Assembly (NCBI GenBank): GCA_036924085.1 | Contig: JAVGWX010000004.1 | Location: 11,411,916-11,475,915 of the forward strand | Origin: Ariolimax columbianus | Lineage: Eukaryota; Mollusca; Gastropoda; Stylommatophora; Arionidae | DNA length: 64,000 bases | Direction: 5' to 3' | Shown here: piece by piece, positions 25,060 to 35,261 of the stretch | Layout of the letters: each line of letters opens with the position of its first letter | Numbering within the stretch: the first letter of the stretch is position 1 | Made by a program: the position numbers and the translations under genes | Notes under the pieces: model-generated | Seen by the model: only the letters and a program-made list of their open reading frames with translations | What the model was told of the DNA's origin: nothing | Databases searched by the model: none

Positions 25060-25310
25060 TTCATCAGGGTTCGAAATCACGGATGGAAAGAAAAACATCT
25101 GGATGTGGTTGGTTCCTGGTACGATCGCTCCTCCAGTCCACCCAGCTGTAAATAGGTACATGACGTATGAGTTGAGGAAGGTATACGCAGCAAGGAAGGG
25201 AACTGGCCACCCCACCTCACATAGGCTGCGGCTTAGTCTATGAAGAGTTATCTTCATCCCAGACGACAACTGTTGCCATGGGATCCACCATTACCTGTAC
25301 AAACTTTCTT
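25060..25310 (+). mobile_element. SINE with central motif, head lost or degraded
   Basis: GTTCGAAATCACGGATGG near 25069 looks like a B box followed by spacer. The central motif CCCAGCTGTAAATAGGTACA lies at 25141-25160. A conserved GAAGGGAACTGGCCACCCCA then CCTCACATAGGCTGCGGCTT follows. The same block order is present at 30.69-30.92 kb (minus) and at 31.79-32.03 kb (+). Confidence 0.75.
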
Positions 25311-25558
25311 CAACTGATTTGTCCCTTTCGTTAGTTTGGAAGTAACATTGGGTAACGTTTAGTTGTATCTTTTTATTTGTGGTCCTTTAGGATACTATAA
25401 TCAGTCTTCATCCATCCGAATATACTACTAAATAGAAGCTCTCTGGGCTTCTAGTGCAAGCATAAGTGTAACACATTGATTGTGGTGCATTATCTTATTT
25501 GCGATTTGAATACAAAATTGTTTCCCCTTATGTTAACTGCCCCTTACCTGCTAAATTT

Positions 25559-25582
25559 ACTTAACGTCTTTATACTGGTTTC
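25559..25582 (-). mobile_element. tiny CR1 3' stub
   Basis: The minus strand reads AAACCAGTATAAAGACGTTA plus AG, identical to the 3' terminus of the CR1 copies at 29.7 and 57.2 kb. Only about 24 bp are present, directly against the LINE fragment at 25.585 kb. It may be an extreme 5' truncation. Confidence 0.55.
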
Positions 25583-25584
25583 GC

Positions 25585-26465
25585 TGACTATAACCAAACG
25601 TTTGACAGCTTGGATAGAGATACACTCTGGAAACTATTAAAATACAACGGGATCTCGCGAGGAACAATCCCTTAATCATTTGACACTTAATCTGTGGCTA
25701 TCGGGAATTTCTTCTATTACCTTTTCTGTTCTTGCAGGTATTTGATTGGATAATGATGGAAACTCCACAAACTATGAGAAAAATGGAATCCAGGGGACTT
25801 TATTTAAACTAGAAGACCTAAACTGTTCAGATGTCATAGTTCTCCTATCTCACAGCCAACTCTAAATGCATGAGAAGATAGACACATTAAACATACTTTT
25901 CCAGCAAGTGGAGCTAAAGATAATACACCGATTATTAAAAATATGTGGCCAACACCACTGTTGCTTTGAGACTGAGAAGAACAGAATTTGATAAGGCAGA
26001 GAGAGAGAGAGAGAGAGAGAGCTTCACTTACCTAGGGAGCATCATAAACAAGACAGGCGATGCATAGGAGGATGTAAAGCCAGGATACAAAAGACAAGAG
26101 TGGCCTTTGTCATGTTGAAAACCACATGAGACGATGTAATTGTCAGAATGCATACCAAGCTAAGGATCTCCAATATGAAATTAGCTCTTTTATATGGAGC
26201 TGAAACATGGCAGATTAACCAAACTCAGCACTAGAAGATGACATGACTTCATCAACACATCCATGGGAAAGAATCCATGCCTACAGTGGCACGACAAGGT
26301 AGCAAACGGAAGCTGATGGAGAGAACAGAGCAAACGCAGATGTAATAAACATTTTTAGTACGATGATAGAGCAGTAAGCAAGACACAGCGAAAACCCAAA
26401 GTCAGCGACACTATCAATCTCTGTCATGGAATGAGTACACGCAAATAGAGGCAAAGGTGGGATCA
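25585..26465 (+). pseudogene. LINE RT fragment (broken, gaps)
   Basis: Blocks in order are DYNQTFDSLDRDTLWKLLKY (the KAFDS-type motif) near 25587, FDWIMMETPQT near 25742, LEDLNCSDVIVLLSHSQL near 25808, FTYLGSIINKTGDA near 26025, and LALLYGAETWQ near 26182. This is the finger, palm and thumb order of a non-LTR RT with parts missing. A (GA)n run at 26000-26020 lies between the palm and the YLGS block. Stops and frameshifts throughout. It appears to be the same family as the minus-strand copy at 49.65-51.47 kb. Confidence 0.85.
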
Positions 26466-26818
26466 AGATGCTGAGCAACACATGAGCTGCAGTGGTCAGC
26501 GACCCATAGCTGACTGCTAGCGTCAGGGCCAGCGAACCATAGCTGCGAAGACCCTTCTACACCTCCACGCGGTGATCCTGGATAACAGGCTGCAACAGGG
26601 CAGACTGGCTAAGGAGAATGGATCGAAGAAGGAATGCTAACCCGGCACTAAAAAAGTGCTTGCTGAAGTCGGAGTGTTGGACCGAAAGGTGCAAATATCG
26701 CAGCCAAGCTGTAAACTACGACACAACGCATTCCGTTCTCTGGACTACATTCTGCTACTTACCCTTTCAGGGTTTGGTAGTAGGAGATTGAGAACGAACG
26801 AAGAAGAAGAAGAGGCAA
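26466..26818 (+). mobile_element. SINE, non-tRNA-like head, (GAA)n tail (best copy)
   Basis: The head holds two related blocks, TCAGCGACCCATAGCTGACT and CCAGCGAACCATAGCTGC. The body continues with GGTGATCCTGGATAACAGGC, GACTGGCTAAGGAGAATGGA, GCTGAAGTCGGAGTGTTGGA, GGTGCAAATATCGCAGCCAA, CTGTAAACTACGACACAACG and AGGGTTTGGTAGTAGGAGAT, and ends in ACGAACGAAGAAGAAGAAGA. It follows the dead LINE at 26.46 kb directly. Other copies are at 4.1, 11.6, 40.2, 43.3 (3' half) and 51.5 kb (minus). Confidence 0.85.
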
Positions 26819-27023
26819 AGGAACACCAAAGAACACAGAGAACAGATATATATGTCAATTCAAGAAAAACAGTTAGAAGTTTAAAGAACTGGAGAAAAAG
26901 CAAAAGAAAGGCATGACTAGAGAGGGTTGATTCATCGTCTGTACCACATTGAGATAAGGGAGAAGAAGAAAACACTCAGGCCGCAGACCTTCACCAACAC
27001 GTGCATCATGTGCAATCATTGTG

Positions 27024-27070
27024 TTATAGACACTGTCAAATATAGAAACTGTCAGATATAGAAACTGTCA
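27024..27070 (+). repeat. 16-bp microsatellite, left part
   Basis: The unit GAAACTGTCAGATATA is repeated about three times up to the start of the 28S-headed element. The same unit continues at 28102, so the element lies inside the array. Confidence 0.9.
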
Positions 27071-27448
27071 AGGAATCGCAGGTCGCAGACATTTGGTCCA
27101 CGTGCTTGTCTGATAAGCCAATGGTGCGAGGCTACCATCTGAGGGATTACGGCCGAACGCCTCTAAGCCGGAATCCCGCCCTAACTCTCAGCACCACTGC
27201 GATGGGAGGCTACGACATGGTTGGTACCTGGGGCTGGCGTCTCAGCCCGACCCGGTCGAGCCGCCGAAAGAGGTCTCTGCCGTCCGCCGATCAAAGCGGG
27301 CGGGAAGCTGCTTGATATTCACCGCATGCGGCGATGAGGTGTGAAACCACTAGTAGAAGACTTAGTTCTCTGTCGGGGTGTCGTAAGCAGTAGAGCAGAC
27401 ACCTCACTGCGAACGGTTGAGACGCAACCCTTGATCATGAGATATGTC
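27071..27448 (+). rRNA. 28S rRNA 3'-terminal fragment (pseudogene, head of a retro-element)
   Basis: The sequence matches the last ~378 nt of animal 28S rRNA. It starts at AGGAATCGCAGGT (just 3' of the sarcin-ricin loop), then CAGACATTTGGT, GCCAATGGTGCGAGGCTACC, GAGGGATTACGGCCGAACGC, CTCTAAGCCGGAATCCCGCC, a divergent variable arm, GTCGGGGTGTCGTAAGCAG, AGAGCAGACACCTCACTGCG and a degraded 3' end near 27448. The identity comes from recalled conserved 28S text and not from an alignment. Upstream 28S is absent. It cannot make a functional rRNA. The same unit continues into a SINE-like body with a (GAA)n tail. Confidence 0.88.
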
Positions 27449-27914
27449 CGCACACCAGGCGACCAACATCTCCGTGCCATGGCCAGGCTTGTCCCCTGGT
27501 TAAATGCACTCCCGCCTTGCTCTGTACCTCTGTCTGCTATCAGTCATCCCAATGGACGCAGAAGAGATGCAGGCCAGCGAGCATTGTACCTCTGCCCTAT
27601 TGTGATAACCTCCCAGATGGCGGGGAATGCTAGGCGTGCCATCACTGCAGATAAGCCGACAAAAGAAAGGGAGCAATGAGATACCCCACTCACATGCATA
27701 TGCTACGTTTCTGACAGGACGTGACGATCCTGAGACACAGACACACTGGACTGCCTCTCTTCCGGGATAGTACAAACTAGTACATAGTCCATCATATCAT
27801 ATCATTGCCAAACCCTATAGACACGAGTGGGGAAGACTCGATAGTCCTGCAAGACAACTTCCCTAAGAGAGACAACTCTGACCAAAAGCAACTGCTGCCT
27901 TGCAAATAGTCTAG
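27449..27914 (+). other. middle segment of the 28S-headed element
   Basis: This stretch joins the 28S fragment to the SINE-like 3' part. It is noticeably GC-richer than the flanks. I recognise no protein or RNA domain. Possibilities are rDNA spacer transcribed past the 28S end, or the 5' body of a SINE family not otherwise seen here. The open frame at 27341-27679 is not supported as a gene. Confidence 0.5.
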
Positions 27915-28101
27915 GGACAGCCAACGGCTAAGGAGGGCATCCCTTCAGAAACGCCTGTTGAAATCGCATGCACTGAGCTACAGGCTTAACAAAATAAAAC
28001 AGTGCAACGTATATCGCTGTAACCAGCGTACGAAGAAGAAGAAGAAGAAGAAGAAGAAGAAGAAGAAGAAGAAGAAGAAGAAGAAGAAGAAGAAGAAGAA
28101 G
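27915..28101 (+). mobile_element. SINE-like 3' body and (GAA)n tail of the 28S-headed element
   Basis: AACGGCTAAGGAGGGC resembles the body of the SINE at 26.5 kb. TTGAAATCGCATGCACTGAG, CTACAGGCTTAACAAAATAA and AACAGTGCAACG then resemble the 3' body of the tRNA-SINE at 23.5 kb. The end is CCAGCGTACG followed by about 23 GAA triplets. This ending marks the whole 27071-28101 unit as retrotransposed. Confidence 0.8.
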
Positions 28102-28395
28102 AAACTGTCAGATATAGAAACTGTCAGATATAGACACTGTCAGATATAGAAATTGTCAGATATAGAAACAGTCAGATATATAAACTGTCAGATATAGAAA
28201 CCGTCATATATAGAAACTGTCAGATATAGAAACTGTCAGATATAGAAACTGTCAGATATAGAAACTGTCAGATATAGAAACTGTCAGATATAGAAACTAT
28301 CAGATATAGACACTGTCAAATATAGAAACTGTCATTTATAGAAACTGTCAGATATAGAAACTGTCAGATATAGAAACTGTCAGATATAGAAACAA
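28102..28395 (+). repeat. 16-bp microsatellite, right part, about 18 units
   Basis: The unit is GAAACTGTCAGATATA with a few variants (CACTGTCA, ACCGTCATATAT). It resumes the array seen at 27024-27070. Confidence 0.95.
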
Positions 28396-28399
28396 ACAC

Positions 28400-28915
28400 G
28401 GACAAGCTACATAGAGCACGACCTGGTATGATACAGCTGGGGCTTGAGGAAGAAAAGTGCAAATGATAGGGATGCATTGAGGGATTCACCCTCAGAAATA
28501 AAACACAACAATTGAATCAGGCGAGCGCTGTAGTATAGCATGCGGAGAAAAGAAAAGAATCGGAATGTCAGTGAAGACCTAGCAAAAAATGTTTCAAAAT
28601 GAAACGAAGGTATCTTGAACTTCATTGGCTGAGCCCAGGAAGGAGGTAGAACACAGGAATCTGTGTAGAGCATCTGATGTAGACTTATGTTCCCAAGTGG
28701 AAGCTTATAGCTGACGTCATGTCAATCAATTGTTGAATAATCAATTTATGGCGAAGTGTCTGTTACACTGTACGCGAGATTAGGGCCATGGTTTAAGGCC
28801 TGTATGTTGAATGTGTTTTTTTTTATAGCTCACTAGCTCTAATATAAACAAACAGACTGTGGTTGAAAAAAGCGTACCATCGATAGAAATAGGTAAAAGA
28901 CCTAGCAAAAAGCCA
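28400..28915. other. unannotated stretch
   Basis: I see no domain or repeat here. The minus-strand open frame at 28407-28673 is not supported. Confidence 0.5.
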
Positions 28916-29658
28916 CAAGTCAAGATCCACGTAGTAGAGAAGATGTCTCACAGTCTCTCACTAGTAGAGAAGATGTCTCACAGTCTCTCACAATAAGAGA
29001 AGATGTCTCACACCCTGTCACTAGTGGAGAAGATGTCTCACACCATGTCACTAGTAGAGACGATGTCTCACATTCTCTCACTAGTAGAGAAGATGTCTCA
29101 CATTCTCTCACAAGTAGAGAAGATGTCTCACATTCTTTCACAAGTAGAGAAAATGTCTCACAGCCTATCACTAGTAGAGAAGATGTCTCATATTCTCTCA
29201 CCAGTAGAGAAGATGTCTTACATGCTTTCACTAATAAAGAAGATGTCTCACAGTCTCTCAAAAGTAGAGAAAATGTCTCACGGCCTATCACTAGTAAAGA
29301 CGATGTCTCCCAGTCTCTCACCTGTAGAGAGGATGTCTCACAGTCTCTCACTAGTAGAGAAGATGTCTCACATTCTCTCACTAATAGAGAAGATGTCTCA
29401 CAGTCTCTCACTAGTTGAGAAGATGTCTCACAGTCTCTCACGAAAAGAGAAGATGTCTCACAGACTCTCACTAGTAGAGAAGATGTCTCACAGTCTCTAC
29501 CTAGTAGAGAAGATGTCCCACATTCTCTCATGAAAAGAGAAGATGTCTCACGGTATCTCACGAAAAGAGAAGATGTCTCACATTCTCTCACTAGGAGAGA
29601 AGATGTCTCACAGTCTCTCACTAGTAGCAAAGATGTCTCACAATCTCTCACCGCACAA
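28916..29658 (+). repeat. 30-bp minisatellite, about 24 units
   Basis: The unit is GTCTCACAGTCTCTCACTAG then TAGAGAAGAT (30 bp = 10 codons), with variants CATTCTCTCA, AAAAGAGAAG and CCTATCACTAG. Open frames on both strands (247 codons on minus, 176 on +) are a consequence of the unit length. Confidence 0.97.
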
Positions 29659-29700
29659 AACAAGATCCCAAGCGTCCTTGAACTCCTAGCATATCAATTA

Positions 29701-29766
29701 CTTAACTTAACGTCTTTATACTGGTTTAGACGACTCTAAAAAGCCTGTATACAACTAGTTTCTTGG
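29701..29766 (-). mobile_element. CR1-like LINE 3' stub
   Basis: The minus strand reads CTAGTTGTATACAGGCTTTT then AGAGTCGTCTAAACCAGTAT and AAAGACGTTAAGTTAAG. This is the last ~65 bp of the CR1 family with its TTAAG tail. Confidence 0.8.
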
Positions 29767-30252
29767 GGGTTAGTTTTTATCGATGCGCGAGTCCATCTTA
29801 ATAGACTCAAACACTAGAGCTAAGTAGACCCGTAGCTATTTAGGAGCCATCTATAACTGCTCTTAACAAACCACATGGTAAAAGGTAAAAATAACTTGGG
29901 TAGATTTTGAATTTGAATTTTGTCCGGGCAGCGACCGTTAAGCCGACTCTTTTGATTTCCAATTTGCAAAGGAATGTTTAACGTGCTCGAGATACAATAG
30001 GGCATGGATAAGAACACAATAGATATGCTCGAGACTGGCACATACAATAGGGCATGGATCAGAACACAATATATATATTTTTTAATTAGGGGAGAGGAAG
30101 CCACTGTTAAAAGAGTTTCTTTCCTATTCTTTTTTTTTACAGACAAAAGCGCAGCTAAAGGGGTACATCTGATCTTCAAACAACATTCTAGTGCCAATAT
30201 ACAATATGTCTGAAATTTAGGTTCGAGGTAGCAAATATTCAAGTAGGAACAC

Positions 30253-30255
<3 letters not shown>
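29767..30255. other. unannotated stretch
   Basis: There is a short local duplication of CAATAGGGCATGGAT near 29995 and 30044. I see no coding motif. Confidence 0.5.
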
Positions 30256-30257
<2 letters not shown>

Positions 30258-30298
<41 letters not shown>

Positions 30299-30352
30299 TT
30301 CTCACACACAAACACACGCGCGCGCACACACACACGCGCACGCACACGCAAA
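30258..30352. repeat. (CT)n followed by (CA)n microsatellite
   Basis: CT repeats occupy about 30258-30297. An imperfect CACACACGCGCG run occupies about 30303-30350. Confidence 0.95.
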
Positions 30353-30689
30353 AGAAGTTGGTTTCCTGACTAAGGTATATTTATCAGAGGAACTTCTACT
30401 TACAGGCACTAACATATATATGTTATTCGATCTGAGATTCTTAGTTGGGAATTTATAATAATTGTATAACTATATTATAAAATAAAAAAAAACTTTCCCT
30501 CACTGATCCTTTTCTAGACAACTTCCGTAACCCGCCAATTCTTGTTAGGAAACCTGATACCTTTGTTTTGGTAACCTCAGATCTTGTATCCATAACCTCA
30601 GATTATTGTTGGACAGCTATCAGATCTTTGCTGAGAAAATCAGATCCTTGGTAGTAAATCTAAGATTACCTCAGATCATTCCTATAAAG

Positions 30690-30922
30690 GTAAAAGTCAG
30701 TCCCATTGCAGTAATTGTCGTCGGGAATGAAGATAACTCTTCATGTACTGAGCTACAGCCTATGTGAGGGGACGTGGTCAGTTCCCTTCCTTGTTGTGTA
30801 TACCTTCCCAAACCATACGCCATGTACCAGTTTATAGCTAGATCAACTGAAAAAGTAGTTGTACCTGGAACGAACCACGTCAGGATTTGTTCCTGTCCGT
30901 CCGTGATTTCCAATCATCGCTC
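30690..30922 (-). mobile_element. SINE with central motif, minus strand
   Basis: The minus strand carries GGAAATCACGGACGGACAGG, then the central motif as TAGCTATAAACTGGTACATG (30824-30843), AACAAGGAAGGGAACTGACC and CCTCACATAGGCTGTAGCTC. It is the same block order as the copy at 25.06-25.31 kb. Confidence 0.75.
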
Positions 30923-31189
30923 GTTGTAATCCCAGTCTTAGCAAGCCAGTTCACTGTCAACTAGTCTACACACTCCACCAGAAGGATACCAAAAATATCG
31001 TGGACAAAGAAAAAGAAAAAAACGTTCTGCAACAACAAGGTATTGTAAAGATATCTCATTTTCATTTTCTACTCCAAGGCCATTTAATGTCCATAATCTC
31101 TTCGTAGTCTCCATTGTCCTGACCTATACCGGCAGTAAAGTCACTCAACTCTACCGTTATATATACCGTTGTGCTTTTATTTAAAATTG

Positions 31190-31402
31190 GCTTTTATGTA
31201 AGAGTATCAAGACACATTTAAGATATTTCGGTCATATGAAAAGACACACTGGTCTGGAGAGGTTGAAAGAGAAAGGGACGATGCAAAGGAAGAGAGGCAG
31301 AGGGAGGCCCAAAAAAAGATGGTATCATGATATCACAGACAGTTTTTAGATGTCCTTGTATGACGCAGGCCGGCTTGATTGAAACCGAGCACGATCTATA
31401 TG
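31190..31402 (+). pseudogene. LINE C-terminal fragment
   Basis: The translation reads YFGHMKRHTGLERLKEKGTM then QRKRGRGRPKKRWYHDIT. This is the LINE C-terminal signature of a YFGH block followed by a basic GRGRPKKRW segment. It has a stop soon after. It lies within the degenerate ~20-bp repeat field and is related to the C-terminus of the LINE at 7.8-9.65 kb (LKYFGPIKRHNGMERT). Confidence 0.8.
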
Positions 31403-31779
31403 TCATCTCAAATATTTGGTAAGTGATCTCATATCTTTGGTAGGTAACTTCATATCTTTGACAGCTGACCTTAGATCTTTAGTAGATAACCGTTGATATT
31501 TAGTACGTAACCTCAGATCCTAGGTAGGTGACCTATCTCCTTTGATCCTTGGTACCTAACTACTGGTTTTAGGTAGGTAACCTCAGATCTAAGGCACATA
31601 ACCTCTGGTTTTAGGTAGGTAACCTCATCTCTAAGGCACATAACCTCTGGTTTTAGGTAAGTAACCTCAGATCTAAGGCACATAACCTATGGTTTTAGGT
31701 AGGTAATCTCAGACCCTAGGCAGATGACCTCTCTCCTTTGATCCTTGGTACATAACCTGTGGTTTTATGTAGCTAACGT

Positions 31780-32035
31780 CAGAGGAGCACGTTAGCTCAG
31801 TTCATAGCGAGCAATTCACTATCCTTTCTGTGGTAACAGCGTGCCTCGGTTCAAATCGCGTCCGGAAACTTAAGATAAATCCGGGTCGTGATTTTAATCG
31901 GGGAACGGTTCTCCAGCCAACCCAGCTGTAAATGGGTACCTGACGCATGAGTTAGGGAAAGTAAAAACAACATGGAAGGTCACTGGCCACCCCACCTCTC
32001 ACAGGCTGCGATTCAATGGTTCAATGGAGTCTTCA
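31780..32035 (+). mobile_element. tRNA-derived SINE with central motif
   Basis: The head has an A-box-like GTTAGCTCAGTTCATAGC and a B-box GGTTCAAATCG (about 31849-31859). The central motif CCCAGCTGTAAATGGGTACC lies at 31921-31940, followed by GGTCACTGGCCACCCCACCT and CACAGGCTGCGATTC. This copy links a clear tRNA-like head to the central motif. Confidence 0.85.
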
Positions 32036-32102
32036 AAAACTCAATTTCCAACCAGCGGTTAATTCTGCTAAATTTCCACTTAGTCTTTTTAAACCTCAGA
32101 TC

Positions 32103-32195
32103 TGGGTCAAGACGCTGAGCAGCGCATGAGTTGCAGCGGTCCGCGACCCATAGCTGACTGCTAGCATCAGGGTCAGGGACCCATAGCTGACTGTA
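32103..32195 (+). mobile_element. SINE head fragment
   Basis: GGTCAAGACGCTGAGCAGCG, GTCCGCGACCCATAGCTGAC and TCAGGGACCCATAGCTGACT match the head of the SINE at 26.47 kb. The body is missing. Confidence 0.75.
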
Positions 32196-32695
32196 TGAAG
32201 CCTTAGATCTGGTAGTTCATGTCAGATCCTTGAAAGGTAACCTTTGATCGTTAGTTGGTAACCTGAGATTTTAGCAGGTTGCCTTCGATTTCAGTATGAA
32301 GCCTCAGATCTGGTAGTTCATGTCAGATCCTTGAAAGGTAACCTTTGATCGTTAGTTGGTAACCTGAGATTTTAGCAGGTTGCCTTCGATTTCAGTATGA
32401 GGCCTCAGATCTGGTAGTTCATGTCAGATCCTTGAAAGGTAACCTTTGATCGTTAGTTGGTAACCTGAGATTTTAGCAGGTTGCCTTCGATTTCAGTATC
32501 GGGCCTCAGATCTGATAGTTCATGTCAGATCCTTGAAAGGTAACCTTTGATCGTTAGTTGGTAACATGAGATTTTAGCAGGTTGCCTTCGATTTCAGTAT
32601 GAGGCCTCAGATCTGGTAGTTCATGTCAGATCCTTGAAAGGTAACCTTTGATCGTTAGTTGGTAACATGAGATCGTTGGCAGGTAAACTTGTATC
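32194..32695 (+). repeat. 101-bp tandem repeat, about 5 units
   Basis: Unit starts are at about 32194, 32295, 32396, 32497 and 32598. Each contains CTCAGATCTGGTAGTTCATG, CTTGAAAGGTAACCTTTGAT, GTTAGTTGGTAACCTGAGAT and GCAGGTTGCCTTCGATTTCA. Units are nearly identical, unlike the surrounding degenerate repeats, so the amplification is recent. Confidence 0.95.
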
Positions 32696-33139
32696 ATAGG
32701 TAGGTAAGCTCAGATATTTAGTAGCTGCCCTTATATATGTCGTAGTCAACCTCTAATAATTCCGTTCATCCAAGGATATATGATAAGTAGCCTCAGATTA
32801 TTGGTAGGTAACCTCACATCTTTGGTGTGTAATCTGAGATCTTTAGTATGTAACCTCACATCTTTTGTGTGTAATCTGAGATCTTTGGTATGTAACATCG
32901 CATCTTTTGTGTATGATCTGATATCTTTGGTATGTAACATCGCATCTTGTGTGTGTAATATGAAGTCTTTAGAATGTAACCTCACATCTTTTGTGTGTAA
33001 TCTGAGATCTGCAGATGGCAATCTCAAATATTGAGTATGTAATCGCAGATAATTTTTAGGTAATCTGATATCTTTAGTAGGGAACCTCAGCTCCTTTATA
33101 GGTAATCGCAGTTGTTTGTGAGAGAATCGTATATCCACG

Positions 33140-33535
33140 GTAGTCAGAAGCATGCTAGCTTGTTCGTGTTAGTCACTTTAAGATCCTTGATGATCAATTT
33201 AAGATTTATCTAGCTTGTAATAATGTCACGTTATTTTCTTCGTCTATCCTTTTTCCAACAATACAAATGTTCAGCCCAAGTGACAGGTTCAGAAAATTAG
33301 GCCCTATTGAGTACACGTCAGTCAGATACACTTCAGGTATCTTCAGTAAATCATTCACGGGGAAGCGGCAGGGAAATGAAAACACATTAAGAACAGGCAA
33401 TGCAAGTCCATCCGTCCTACCCTTACATGCGTCAAGCGAAATTTGGAGGCAAATGGGAGCCACCTAAAACGAGGTAAATTACCACAAAATATTGCTCGCT
33501 GGAATCAATACCAATCTGTGCCGGAAGGGATTTAA
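33140..33535. other. unannotated stretch
   Basis: Short open frames exist on both strands at 33206-33467 without recognisable motifs. Confidence 0.45.
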
Positions 33536-33542
33536 GTTCTTG

Positions 33543-33602
33543 AGTGTGTGAGCAAATGTGTGTGTCTGCGTGTATGTGTGTGTGTGTGTATGAAAGAGAG
33601 AT

Positions 33603-33638
<36 letters not shown>

Positions 33639-33728
33639 AGAGAGGGACAGAGAGAGAGCGAGAAAGAGAGAGAGAAAGAGGGACAGAGAGAGAGAGAGAG
33701 AGACAGAGAGAGAGAGAGATAGACAGAT
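33543..33728. repeat. (TG)n then (GA)n microsatellite
   Basis: TGTG-rich from about 33543 to 33590, then GAGA with AAAG and GGGACAG interruptions to about 33728. The Arg/Glu and Leu/Ser frames here are artefacts. Confidence 0.95.
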
Positions 33729-33739
33729 AGAGAACATAA

Positions 33740-34270
33740 TTAAACTGTAAAATACAGAGTGAATAATTAGAATAGGATTGCGTATCTTTCGTCCAATGGC
33801 GGAAGGAAGTTTCCTGTATGGTATGTTTTTCTTCTTTATTTGGTAGACGATGAATGCTGAGAATTGAGATTAGCTCATCGTTACAGAAACAGACACAAAA
33901 CACAGTAACAGCACACACACAGGCTAATAAGCAAGTGGACAGTCAAGATTTCCTGAAAACCAAAGAACAATCAAATGTGTTGATAAAATCTTCATCAGTA
34001 TACTATTCCTCTTCTGCAGCCATTTCTCATTTAGACTGGAAATCTAAATTCTTCAATAAAGACTGCTGTTTTTATCAGGTTATCAATATGGTGAGGGAAG
34101 TGGGCGTGGGCCACATCCACCTTCGCATGTCTGTGTGCTGGGTCAGTCCAGAGGTGCACGGGCTGCTATCATGTCTGTTGGGCCAATCTTTCACTTGACG
34201 TACAGGTGATGTCTCATTCTGTTGTGACAAGTTCGGAGACACAGAATGATAACATTGGTCTTTTGTGGAC
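33740..34270. other. unannotated stretch
   Basis: The open frame at 33854-34198 on + has no recognisable domain. The right end may hold the eroded downstream part of the minus-strand LINE that follows. Confidence 0.4.
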
Positions 34271-34279
34271 AGTTGGGAG

Positions 34280-35195
34280 AATTTGTTATCTGCGTGATAT
34301 TTGGGATGTTCTTCTTGTCACTTTAGATTGCATATTCCTTTTATTATAACTTTTGCTTCTACGTCGGGGACCAGAAATTCTTCCTTTGGTTAGAATGTAA
34401 ACGATTAGTACCATTACACAGCTCTTCAATCTCCAGGTCTCTATTATTACACTGGCGGTATCCAAGATTTGGCATTTGGGCATTAAAATCTCCCACCAAC
34501 ACTGTTTCATTTACGTAGGCTCAAATTCAGGTAGACAAGTTTTGGATGTTGGAGGACAGTAAAAGTTATGTAGTATGTATTTTGGGTTATTTTTTCTCCA
34601 TAACTTTATTGTTTGATGGTCAATATTATCCACATGATTGTTGGTTACAATGGCTTGTGTATCATTCCTGACCAGGGTCATAATGCCCTGGCACTTATTA
34701 CATTCGCACTTATACTGTGTATAACCTGTGATGTTAATTTGTCTTTGTGAAAATATTGTTTGCCGGAGTAAGGCTTTGTGGATGTAATGGTCTCGTTGTA
34801 TTAGCTCAGTTGCCTTGTTTTGTAATCCAGCAATGTTAAGCTGTAGTATGTTAAGGTTCCCCCTTGCTAACTCCTCGCATAGAGCAGAGAGATTATCTCT
34901 GTTGGACGGACCATGGTAACCGAGGCGACACCCAAGCTCTTTTGAAAAATGTGTATTGTTTCCTGGCATTAGAGTATTGGGTGTTTTGTTGCAGACTTCT
35001 GACTCCCAAAGAGCACATTGGGTGCGCCGTTCTCCATGGGTGATAGATGTATTTGTCGCTGCCATTTCTTGCCTTGGTCATTTGGAGGTTCGCTGCGTCG
35101 ATTGGGTGGGGTGGGGGTGGGTGGGGGGGGGGGTGAGGTGGGGTTCACAGAATGCATTCCCCTCAAGCCACAGGTGCACTCATTACAGATCACAC
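34280..35195 (-). pseudogene. LINE N-terminal part: Pro-rich linker and endonuclease (frameshifted)
   Basis: Read on minus, this contains a proline-rich linker (PTSPPPPPTPTPP, encoded by the G-run at 35105-35145) and a degraded zinc-like CRLGYHGPSN. An apurinic-type endonuclease start follows: LNILQLNIAGLQNKATELIQ, HKALLRQTIFSQ, CECNKCQGIMTLVRNDTQAI and HNFYCPP. The frame is open from 35065 to a stop at 34511. Downstream, other frames still read a GDFNAQ-like MPKCQ/MPNLGYRQ segment. The nicking endonuclease would make the first cut of target-primed reverse transcription. The architecture resembles Ingi/I-type LINEs and could belong with the RNase H piece at 45-46.8 kb, but that link is inference. 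Confidence 0.8.
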
Positions 35196-35261
35196 TTCTA
35201 TATTCTGTATTTAGGCCTTTTCCCGTGGCTGTGTCACGTCGTGCCCACTATGCCTTCACGA

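Larger units (their letters stand above)
30540..33130 (+). repeat. degenerate ~20-bp repeat field with nested elements
   Basis: Motifs such as GGTAACCTCAGATCTTTGGT recur at loose spacing over about 2.6 kb (30.54-30.68, 31.40-31.78, 32.03-33.13 kb), mostly diverged. Breaks in the field are filled by a SINE (30.69-30.92), a LINE end (31.19-31.40), a SINE (31.78-32.03) and a SINE head (32.10-32.19). One stretch was re-amplified as a 101-bp unit (32194-32695). The array is therefore older than the insertions in it. Confidence 0.8.

Noticed and set aside
27106..27775. Open frames at 27106-27315, 27341-27679 and 27500-27775 as genes
   Set aside because: The first lies wholly inside a 28S rRNA fragment, and the second starts in it. 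The third lies in the middle segment of the same chimeric element on the opposite strand and shows no domain.
28920..29739. 247-codon minus and 176-codon plus frames
   Set aside because: Same reason: a 30-bp unit, open on both strands at once.
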